Source: Sphingobacterium tabacisoli | GTDB taxonomy: Bacteria; Bacteroidota; Bacteroidia; Sphingobacteriales; Sphingobacteriaceae | Direction of reading: 5' to 3' | DNA length: 64,000 nucleotides | NCBI RefSeq assembly: GCF_017908035.1 | Contig: NZ_JAEQMU010000001.1 | Location: 806,001-870,000, forward strand | Shown here: positions 52,571 to 60,293 of the stretch, piece after piece | Numbering within the stretch: the stretch's first letter is position 1 | How the letters are laid out: every line of letters starts with the position of its first letter | The notes under the pieces: model-generated | What the model was told of the DNA's origin: nothing | The model's database searches: none | The model's input: the letters and a program-made list of their open reading frames with translations, nothing else | Made by a program: the position numbers and the translations under genes

Positions 52571-55321
52571 ATGCGTCAGACTTTGTACGTATTATTTTTT
52601 CTCATCGGTTACATCGGTGTGGGCTACGCACAGCAAAAAACAGAGCTCCGCGGTATACTGATCGATGAAAAAAGCAACATACCTCTACCTGAGTTGACTG
52701 TATCGCTGGAGAAGAATAAGCAGCAGACGATCAGCAACATGGAAGGGGCATTTCTCTTTGTCAGCCTCGAACCTGGCGAAGACTACCTCTCAGTAACGGG
52801 AGCAGGAATACGCCCTTACAGGGTTAAACTACAGCTAAAGGAGGGAAGTAATAATACACTCGAACCGATTTCATTAACCTCAATCCCTCAGATGGACATG
52901 CAAACAACAATGGGAATCATTGACGATGATATCCTGCAGGATGAGGGTAATGTTCAAGGACAGGATATACGTTCGTCTGTAATCCTATCCAATGATATCT
53001 ATTTGAATAAAGTTGGATTCAAGCTTTCTCCATTTCGGTTTCGCGTGAGAGGGTATGATCCCTTTTATGAACAGACCTATATCAATGGTGTACTGGCCAA
53101 CGATCAATACCGAAAGGTATTTAATTATGCATCTATCGGTGCACTCAATGACCTAACCCGTAATGGGGATGTGGTCAACTACAATAACAGTGGCAGTTTC
53201 ACTTTCGGTTCCATCGGTGGGGCAGAAAATATAAATATGCGAGCCAGTTCCTACGCCAAAGGTGGAAAAATCACGGGTTCTTACACAAACAGAAACTATT
53301 ATTCACGAGGTATATTCAGCTATTCAACAGGTCTTATGGACAATGGCTGGGCCTTTACAGGTGCTATCGGTGGCCGATATGCTGATAAAGGATTCATCGA
53401 GGGTACTTCTTATGAGAATGTATCTTATGCGCTTTCTATGGAGAAGCAATGGGCTGACGGCGCGCACTCGCTATCTCTGGTCACATACGGATCACCTGTC
53501 GTCCGTGGACAGCAAGGCGCCTCCTTTCAAGAGGTCTATGATCTAGTGGGCAACAACCTATACAACCCGAACTGGGGCTATCAGGATGGTAAGGTACGCA
53601 ACTCACGCATGGTAACGGCCTACGATCCTACAGCAGTACTATCACATATCTGGAAAATAGATGAGAAGACGACATTGACATCAGGTGGTCTATTACATTA
53701 TGGCCGCTATGCCAGCTCAGCGTTAAACTGGTACAACGCGATGGATCCGCGCCCCGATTACTACCGTTACCTGCCTTCTTACCATAGTATGGACCCTAAC
53801 ACGACTGACCCGAATACCGTTGATTTCTACTATAACTTATGGAAATCAAACGATACGCGTGTCACGCAAGTAAACTGGGATGAACTGTACCGCCAGAACA
53901 TGGATCCAGAAAATAGGTACAAAAATAATGGAGCGGCACTATATATGGTAGAAAAGAGACATTCTGATCTTCTGGAAGGAACGTTGAGTTCTACTTTCAA
54001 CAAGCTATATGATAATAATATGCGTCTATTAGCTGGTGTGGAAGCCCGGAAATCTAGATCGTATCAATACAAAACTGTTAGTGACCTCTTAGGGGCAGAC
54101 TTTGTGCTGGATAAAGATAAATTTGCCGAAAGAGATAATCCAGGAGATGATGCAATTAAACAGAACGACTTACTATATCCGGACCGTAAGGCTTATGTAG
54201 GAGATATCTTTGGTTACGACTTTGACATCGATATCCAGTCCGTCAATGCCTGGATTACAAATCAGTATCAGACCTCAAATATCGATTTCTACTACGGAAC
54301 AAAGTTGACCTATACGGATTTTCAGCGTACAGGCAACATGAAGAATGGACGTTTTCCGAACAGTTCGTACGGACCAGGTAAGAAGCATAGTTTTGTGGAT
54401 TATATGCTGAAAGGCGCAGCCACCTACAAATTCAGCGGTAGGCACTATCTATCGGCCAATATGAGCTACCAGACCGAAGCACCTATACCAGACCGCGCTT
54501 ATGCGATGTCGCGTGTTACGGATCAGGCTGTAAAAGGACTACAGAGCGGTAAGGTATTTGCGACTGATATCAACTATATTTTCTCCATGCCCAGTTTATC
54601 TGGACGGGTATCTCTTTTTCAGACCAATTTTTACGACCAGCTGGAACGAATGGCCTATTACCACGACTCTCAACGGACATTTGTATTCCACAACCTGACA
54701 GGTGTAGATAAAATAAACCGGGGGATAGAGGCCGCAGCTACGTATCGTTTGGATGACAATTGGAGTTTTGATTTCATAGGCACAATGGCGGAGTATTTCT
54801 ATAACAATAATCCGCTGGGTATCATGAATGCAGAAAACGGTAAAATCATCGACCAGGAGGAACAGGTATACATGAAGAATCTTTATGTCTCCGGTACACC
54901 TCAGTTTGCAGGTGTATTAGCGGCACGTTATTTCTATAACTATTGGTTCTTCGAACTCAGTGCCAATGCTATCGGACGGAATTACCTTTCGGCAGCACCA
55001 TTGCGTAGGCTAGCCTCCAATTACACCGCAATCAACCCGAACAATGAAAAGGAACTAGCAGCCTATAACGCGCTGACACAGCAAGAGCGTCTGGATGATG
55101 TAGTCACTTTTGATGCCTCAATCGGTAAGATGTTCTATCTGGCAAATAGAAGGGCGGTTAACTTCAATTTCTCCGTTATCAATCTGCTGAACAATAAGAA
55201 TATCCGTACCGGTGGCTACGAACAAGGACGCCTGGATACGACTTACCCGAACCGTTTTGCGTCCCGCTATTTCTATATGCAGGGACTGAATGTCTTTTTG
55301 AATGCTAGTTATAGATTCTAA
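52571..55321 (+). CDS. TonB-dependent receptor without SusD partner
   Basis: 916 residues, signal peptide ends GVGYAQ. A carboxypeptidase-like domain (about 24-100: LRGILIDEKSNIPLPELTV) precedes a plug with FRVRGYDPFYEQTYINGV and GSFTFGSIGGAENINMR, and a barrel ending LNASYRF. No STN domain. It lies in an operon with a surface nuclease, an OB-type DUF5689 lipoprotein and an EEP nuclease, so its ligand is plausibly oligonucleotides or nucleotides (inference). It ends 6 bases before the DUF5689 gene. Confidence 0.87.
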   Translation: MRQTLYVLFFLIGYIGVGYAQQKTELRGILIDEKSNIPLPELTVSLEKNKQQTISNMEGAFLFVSLEPGEDYLSVTGAGIRPYRVKLQLKEGSNNTLEPISLTSIPQMDMQTTMGIIDDDILQDEGNVQGQDIRSSVILSNDIYLNKVGFKLSPFRFRVRGYDPFYEQTYINGVLANDQYRKVFNYASIGALNDLTRNGDVVNYNNSGSFTFGSIGGAENINMRASSYAKGGKITGSYTNRNYYSRGIFSYSTGLMDNGWAFTGAIGGRYADKGFIEGTSYENVSYALSMEKQWADGAHSLSLVTYGSPVVRGQQGASFQEVYDLVGNNLYNPNWGYQDGKVRNSRMVTAYDPTAVLSHIWKIDEKTTLTSGGLLHYGRYASSALNWYNAMDPRPDYYRYLPSYHSMDPNTTDPNTVDFYYNLWKSNDTRVTQVNWDELYRQNMDPENRYKNNGAALYMVEKRHSDLLEGTLSSTFNKLYDNNMRLLAGVEARKSRSYQYKTVSDLLGADFVLDKDKFAERDNPGDDAIKQNDLLYPDRKAYVGDIFGYDFDIDIQSVNAWITNQYQTSNIDFYYGTKLTYTDFQRTGNMKNGRFPNSSYGPGKKHSFVDYMLKGAATYKFSGRHYLSANMSYQTEAPIPDRAYAMSRVTDQAVKGLQSGKVFATDINYIFSMPSLSGRVSLFQTNFYDQLERMAYYHDSQRTFVFHNLTGVDKINRGIEAAATYRLDDNWSFDFIGTMAEYFYNNNPLGIMNAENGKIIDQEEQVYMKNLYVSGTPQFAGVLAARYFYNYWFFELSANAIGRNYLSAAPLRRLASNYTAINPNNEKELAAYNALTQQERLDDVVTFDASIGKMFYLANRRAVNFNFSVINLLNNKNIRTGGYEQGRLDTTYPNRFASRYFYMQGLNVFLNASYRF

Positions 55322-55327
55322 CATACG

Positions 55328-56686
55328 ATGAATATGAATACGATAAAATATTTACTCTTTGCGCTGTTATTTGTTGCGCTCAACACCTCTTGCGAACGAG
55401 AATACGCCGCTCCTCCATTGAATGAACCCAAGTATGAAGGGGCACTCGACAATATCACCATCCAGCAACTAAAAAAACGCTTTGAAAAAATAACTGATCC
55501 GCAGCTGATCGAAGAAGACCTCATCATCAAAGGAATCATAACTGGAAATGACGAATCGGGCAACATCTACAAGCAGCTCTATCTACAGGACGGTTCGGCA
55601 GCAATCAATATCGGTGTCGACCAGAATGCGATGTATGCCACCTACCAAGTGGGACAAGAGGTCTACCTCCATCTGAAAGACCTATATATCGTCAAGTATG
55701 GCGGTGAACTACAGATTGGCATGAATAAAACAAATGCCAACCGTATTGCATGGGAAATATTCAAGTCAAAAGCTTTTACAAACTCTTGGCCCAATGCAGC
55801 TAAAGCTCAGCCTAGACTTGTTCAGTTGAATGCTTTGACCGACGATATGGTGCATCAGCTGGTCGAAATACGTGATGTTGTCTTTACAAATGGAGGTAAG
55901 AAGCCTTTTACAACAAGAGATGCTACAACAAACGAACAGATAAAAAACATTTCGGGCAATACGCTAGATGTACGTACAAGCAACTACTCGGGCTTTGCCA
56001 AAGATATGCTACCAGAGGGTAAGGGTACATTGATAGGGGTGTTAGGACGCTTTAATGGGGGATGGCAGTTGCTATTACGCACCAAGGCGGATGTTAAAGA
56101 TTTCGATGGCAAAACTCCGGAACCAGAGAAACCACAGGAAGGAAGCTTCTTCAAAGAGACCTTTGGTACTGGTACCTACCCATCAGGCAACAGGCCGAAG
56201 CTAGGGGATTTTACCGATTTTGATATGAAAGCGCCTATAAAATACACCGATGAATCAGGATTGGCTGACATACGCAGTGTATCAGGTGATAATGGAGCAC
56301 ATATATGGCTTCCGGCAACGAAAGACGCTACGGTGAAGATCACTGGTATAAACAGCTTGAACAAGGGAGATATCACGCTGAAATTCCAACTGGCGGCGAA
56401 TCTATTTGATCCAGGAACTACAGCTAACACGAATAACATTAAGGTTAAAATGAATGGGGCATTTGTTAATGTACCTGATAAGGCGTTATCGAATGCCGAT
56501 GGAGATAATGGTAAATTCTACACCATATCTATTCCAAACATCACAAAGAGTGAACAGCTTATACTCGAATTTGTATCAGGTGCAGACGCCAATAAGGTCG
56601 GGTTCCGTTTGGATAATATCGAACTGATAGGAGGAGCATCGACAGGTGGTTCGGGTGATCCAATCATCGTGGGCCCGGCTAAGTAA
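55328..56686 (+). CDS. DUF5689-type OB-fold lipoprotein
   Basis: 452 residues, lipobox NTSC (Cys22 from this ATG; Cys20 if Met3 is used). Residues about 40-245 match the DUF5689 pattern, an OB-fold-like nucleic-acid-binding region (DLIIKGIITGNDESGN, GQEVYLHLKDLYIVKYGGEL, GTLIGVLGRFNGGWQLLLRT). The C-terminal ~165 residues are the beta domain also found in the 51067 protein (ETFGT, HIWLPAT, FRLDNIELIGG). As an OB domain on a surface lipoprotein it could hold nucleic acid at the receptor mouth. Confidence 0.82.
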   Translation: MNMNTIKYLLFALLFVALNTSCEREYAAPPLNEPKYEGALDNITIQQLKKRFEKITDPQLIEEDLIIKGIITGNDESGNIYKQLYLQDGSAAINIGVDQNAMYATYQVGQEVYLHLKDLYIVKYGGELQIGMNKTNANRIAWEIFKSKAFTNSWPNAAKAQPRLVQLNALTDDMVHQLVEIRDVVFTNGGKKPFTTRDATTNEQIKNISGNTLDVRTSNYSGFAKDMLPEGKGTLIGVLGRFNGGWQLLLRTKADVKDFDGKTPEPEKPQEGSFFKETFGTGTYPSGNRPKLGDFTDFDMKAPIKYTDESGLADIRSVSGDNGAHIWLPATKDATVKITGINSLNKGDITLKFQLAANLFDPGTTANTNNIKVKMNGAFVNVPDKALSNADGDNGKFYTISIPNITKSEQLILEFVSGADANKVGFRLDNIELIGGASTGGSGDPIIVGPAK

Positions 56687-56695
56687 CACATAGAT

Positions 56696-57745
56696 ATGAG
56701 AATATTGACTATTAAAACACGATATACTATGGTTTCTCTGCTGCTATTGGCAGGGAGCCTTAGCCTCTGTGCACAGCAGAAAAAGTATCAGGTATATACA
56801 GCCGCGTTCTATAATTTGGAAAACCTATTTGATACGGAACTGGATTCAGCTATAATGGATACCGAGTTCACACCCGATGGTGCTAATCATTGGACAACCG
56901 AAAAATACCGTAAGAAACAGGCTAATATGGCCAAAGTACTATCGCGTATCGGACGGAAATACAGTAGTAGCGGGCCAGCTTTTATCGGCGTATGCGAGAT
57001 TGAAAACCGCAGGGTCTTGGAGGATCTCGTCCGCCAACCAACACTGGCATCTTCGGGCTATGAAATAGTGCATTATGACTCGCCAGACCGCAGAGGCGTT
57101 GATGTCGGACTTTTGTATAACCCTCGCATTTTTGAGGTACAGAGCTCGAAGGTATTTGCGTACCATAAAGAAGATCTACCGGAATATACGACCCGCGACA
57201 TCCTGTTGGTGAGTGGCAAACTGGCAGGGGAGGAAATGCATGTCTTGGTCAATCATTGGCCTTCGCGCTATGGGGGAAAGTCGTCCGCACTGCGCGAGCA
57301 CGCCGCCAGCATTGTACGTCATGTTACCGATTCACTATACAAGCAGAATCCAGAGACAAAGATTGTAATCATGGGGGATCTTAATGACGACCCTGTGGAT
57401 AGAAGCGTACGGGAGGTACTAGGGGCCAAAAAGAATCCGGATGAGGTGACGGAAGGCGGATTGTTCAACACCATGTGGAAGCATTATGAGCGGGGAGTGG
57501 GGTCACTGGGCTATCAGGGTAAATGGAATCTATTTGATCAGATCATTATATCAGCCTCGCTACTGGGCGAGGATCGCTCCACTCTCCGTTATTGGAAATC
57601 AGAAATCTATAATCCAGAATACTTAATCACGCAGGAGGGAAGATATAAAGGATATCCTTTGCGTACGTTTTCCGGAAATGTCTTTCTGAATGGATATTCA
57701 GATCACTTTCCTACTTTGATATATCTTGTAAAAGACTTAAATTAG
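56696..57745 (+). CDS. Exported endonuclease/exonuclease/phosphatase family protein
   Basis: 349 residues with signal peptide ending SLCAQ. EEP motifs in order: FYNLENLF (Asn43), IGVCEIEN (Glu101), NHWPSR, MGDLNDDP and YSDHFPTL with the catalytic His. The fold cuts phosphodiester bonds of nucleic acids or small phosphoesters. It starts 9 bases after the DUF5689 stop. Together with the NUC1 nuclease upstream it would trim fragments to importable size, probably in the periplasm. Confidence 0.9.
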   Translation: MRILTIKTRYTMVSLLLLAGSLSLCAQQKKYQVYTAAFYNLENLFDTELDSAIMDTEFTPDGANHWTTEKYRKKQANMAKVLSRIGRKYSSSGPAFIGVCEIENRRVLEDLVRQPTLASSGYEIVHYDSPDRRGVDVGLLYNPRIFEVQSSKVFAYHKEDLPEYTTRDILLVSGKLAGEEMHVLVNHWPSRYGGKSSALREHAASIVRHVTDSLYKQNPETKIVIMGDLNDDPVDRSVREVLGAKKNPDEVTEGGLFNTMWKHYERGVGSLGYQGKWNLFDQIIISASLLGEDRSTLRYWKSEIYNPEYLITQEGRYKGYPLRTFSGNVFLNGYSDHFPTLIYLVKDLN

Positions 57746-57769
57746 CCTTATTACTTAAAGTTATTATTC

Positions 57770-58894
57770 ATGCGGATTCTCTACAGCTTCTATTTTTTGA
57801 CCACCTTGCTCTTTTGGAGCTGTGCTAAAGATGAAAGTAACCCCATCGCTTCACGCACGGTAATGGTGTACATGGCGGCAAACAACAACCTGGCATCAGA
57901 TGCATACACAAACCTGAACCAGATGGAGGAAAGCTTCAAGGGTATCGACGGCAAATTGGTCGTCTATGCACGTATTTTTGGACAGGCTCCCAAGCTCTAC
58001 GAGGTAGTGGAAGACAATGGCCCGGAAATCCGCAGTAAAGTCTTGAAAACCTATAGTGACCATAACTCTTCAGATCCAACGGTGATGAAAATGGTGTTTG
58101 AGGATATGAAGCTGTTGGCGCAAGCCAGATCTTATGGTGCTATTCTATGGTCTCACGCAACGAACTGGGCTCCGGCCTCATCTTACGCCAAGCCCCGCAC
58201 CCGCTCTTTTGGGGACGACGATCTTCAAAGTATGGATGTACAAGTGCTCAAGACAGCATTGCCAACAGGACTAGATTTTTTGATTTTTGACGCCTGTTCT
58301 ATGGCTTCAGTAGAGGTACTGTATGAGTTAAGGAGCGTGACGCCTTATATCCTGGCTTCACCGACCGAAGTACTGAGTGTAGGGATGCCCTACCATCAAA
58401 TCAGTACACACCTATTTGACAAAGATGTAAAACGAGGTCTTAGCGCTGTGGCTAAAGCCTATGTAGCTTATTACGAAACAAAAACGGGACTGGAAAAATC
58501 AGCTTCATTTTCGCTGGTAGCTACAGGCCCGTTAGTGAAAGTTGCACAAGAGACAAAGCGCCTATTATCCAACAATAGTTCATTAATACCCAAAATAGAC
58601 CGTAGGAAGATACAGCGTCTGGATATGGACCCTGCTTCGATTACGCCAGCATTTGATTTTGTTGATATGTTGGAACAGAACTTTCCTAGTACGGAATTAA
58701 ATGCGTTGAAACAGGCTATTGCTGAGGCTGTAGTCTTTAAAGCCAATACATCCTACTTTTTAGGCACGCCTATAACTGCATTTTCGGGATTGTCCTGCTA
58801 TATTCCTGTCAAGCCTGAATACCGTCTTCGTCCATTTTACGAAACACTGGAATGGTCACGCGATGCTGAGTTTCATCGTATGTTTTGGGAATAA
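57770..58894 (+). CDS. Clostripain-like cysteine protease lipoprotein (C11)
   Basis: 374 residues, lipobox FWSC (Cys18). The C11 (clan CD) fold is recognised by VMVYMAANNNLASDAYTNLN, the catalytic His129 in LWSHATNW and Cys176 in FDACSMASVEV. The His motif ATNW replaces the Gly-rich form (HGGGW type) of better-known members. Specificity is expected for Arg or Lys. It is the last gene of the nuclease operon, 24 bases after EEP, and could process the fimbrillin-nuclease or the TonB receptor, or digest protein bound to DNA. Confidence 0.88.
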   Translation: MRILYSFYFLTTLLFWSCAKDESNPIASRTVMVYMAANNNLASDAYTNLNQMEESFKGIDGKLVVYARIFGQAPKLYEVVEDNGPEIRSKVLKTYSDHNSSDPTVMKMVFEDMKLLAQARSYGAILWSHATNWAPASSYAKPRTRSFGDDDLQSMDVQVLKTALPTGLDFLIFDACSMASVEVLYELRSVTPYILASPTEVLSVGMPYHQISTHLFDKDVKRGLSAVAKAYVAYYETKTGLEKSASFSLVATGPLVKVAQETKRLLSNNSSLIPKIDRRKIQRLDMDPASITPAFDFVDMLEQNFPSTELNALKQAIAEAVVFKANTSYFLGTPITAFSGLSCYIPVKPEYRLRPFYETLEWSRDAEFHRMFWE

Positions 58895-58903
58895 CAGCTT
58901 TAT

Positions 58904-58937
58904 ACACGCTCGTCAGTGTGAACGCTGACGAGCGTGT
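58904..58937 (+). terminator. Terminator of the nuclease operon
   Basis: ACACGCTCGTCAG-N8-CTGACGAGCGTGT is a perfect 13-base stem starting 9 bases after the stop of the clostripain-like gene. No T-run follows. It ends the six-gene operon before the sigma factor promoter. Confidence 0.8.
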
Positions 58938-59015
58938 AACTACCTGCTAAATAACAATATAAAACAAGAACAATAAAGTAATTGACTTAACTGCCAATGC
59001 TTTTTAGATAAATAG

Positions 59016-59047
59016 TTTGTATTTAGTCTAAATAGTATTTAATTTTG
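59016..59047 (+). promoter_or_regulatory. Promoter of the fourth sigma factor gene
   Basis: TTTG (59016-59019), a 20-base spacer and TAATTTTG (59040-59047) form the best consensus promoter in the window. The -7 box ends 8 bases before the ATG at 59056, so the message would be nearly leaderless. Confidence 0.8.
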
Positions 59048-59055
59048 GCAACATT

Positions 59056-59592
59056 ATGTCAACGGCTAACTTAGATAATGGAATATCGGAAATCAACCGC
59101 GATACGTTTCGTATGCTCTATGAAATGTATTGGAATAAGGTCTACAGTTATGCAAAGCGTATCTTAGAGGATGAACAGGGAGCAGAAGATGTCGTGCAAC
59201 AGGTATTTGTAAGTTTATGGGAACGACGGACTGAAATCCAAATCCAACACATAGAAGGATACCTGATTCGGTCGGTAAAATATGTGTGTCTAAATCAACT
59301 GAAGAAAAGACAGCGTTATACCGATAGCGAACAGCAGACAGTAGATAGTAAGAAATCAGACCTAAGAACGGACGACAATATTCTATATCAGGAATTGGAA
59401 CGAACGATAGAGCGCCTGCTTGGACCGTTTACCCACAAATGTCAAGAGATGTTCCGTATGCGTTTTCAGGATGGCCTAGATAATCAGTCTATCGCTACAC
59501 ACTTTGATCTTTCAGAAAAAACAATTCGAAATAAGCTCTCAATAACCATCGGAGCAATCCGCGAAAAACTCAAAACAGCGGGTTATAAGTAA
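59056..59592 (+). CDS. ECF sigma factor
   Basis: 178 residues. Region 2: FRMLYEMYWNKVYSYAKRIL, AEDVVQQVFVSLWERR. Region 4: GPFTHKCQEMFRMRFQDG and NQSIATHFDLSEKTIRNKL. It ends KTAGYK without a hydrophobic tail. The ATG at 59056 starts just downstream of its promoter. It is followed 68 bases later by the short anti-sigma gene. Likely regulon: the receptor and lipoprotein that follow. Confidence 0.92.
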   Translation: MSTANLDNGISEINRDTFRMLYEMYWNKVYSYAKRILEDEQGAEDVVQQVFVSLWERRTEIQIQHIEGYLIRSVKYVCLNQLKKRQRYTDSEQQTVDSKKSDLRTDDNILYQELERTIERLLGPFTHKCQEMFRMRFQDGLDNQSIATHFDLSEKTIRNKLSITIGAIREKLKTAGYK

Positions 59593-59660
59593 TATAACAG
59601 CAAAAAATATTTTTAAAAATAAATCGGGACAATAGTAGCCTTTCGCACACTATCTACTAA

Positions 59661-60284
59661 ATGGCGAAAGATATGAATCAAGATTTATTAAAGCGATACC
59701 TGGAGAATAACTGTTCTGACGAAGAGCGTATACAGGTTGAGCACTGGCTGGAGCCTATCGAGATAGACGGTTCGGAAGTATCTGATATAGAATCTCAAAA
59801 TCTTAATCTAAAAGAACGCATCTGGTTCAACATCAAGGATGAAATCAGTTGCCGTGAGTCTGCAAGAAGAAAAATTGTACAATGGACACGATATGCAGTA
59901 GCGGCTTCTGTATTATTGTTCATGACCCTATCCCGAGCAAACTGCCTGTTTTTTAAGACGGATTCGCAATCCAATGCCTTGCGTATTGAACGAATTGAGA
60001 TGTCTCACGATATAGATTTGGGTAATCAACGTAGTTGTTTTTATAAGGTTTCGAATTTAAGTAATACACCTATTCAATTGACGACCAAAAGCAGTCGTGT
60101 ATATACATTGAACCAACAGGAAACCTATCTAGCTGTACATTTAGAAGACCCCGGGATCCTTGGAGATCCCGTACTCATACTGTCACCTGAGCAGATAATG
60201 ATGATGCCCGATTCACCTTTGGCCAATAAAATCGCCGCTTATTTAAATACCGAACTTCCTAAACCTACAACAAACTATTTATAG
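59661..60284 (+). CDS. Short anti-sigma factor without FecR domain
   Basis: 207 residues. The N-terminal cytoplasmic part (DLLKRYLENNCSDEERIQVEHWL) resembles FecR sigma-binding regions, and a transmembrane helix follows (YAVAASVLLFMTL, about 90-104). The periplasmic part, about 100 residues, lacks the FecR LPDG and EGEAYF motifs and DUF4974. It ends PKPTTNYL. Another ATG at 59673 is possible. It is positioned as the partner of the sigma factor upstream and of a TonB receptor that has no STN domain, so it must receive its signal by another route. Called by position and N-terminal style. Confidence 0.6.
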   Translation: MAKDMNQDLLKRYLENNCSDEERIQVEHWLEPIEIDGSEVSDIESQNLNLKERIWFNIKDEISCRESARRKIVQWTRYAVAASVLLFMTLSRANCLFFKTDSQSNALRIERIEMSHDIDLGNQRSCFYKVSNLSNTPIQLTTKSSRVYTLNQQETYLAVHLEDPGILGDPVLILSPEQIMMMPDSPLANKIAAYLNTELPKPTTNYL

Positions 60285-60293
60285 TATTCTTCC

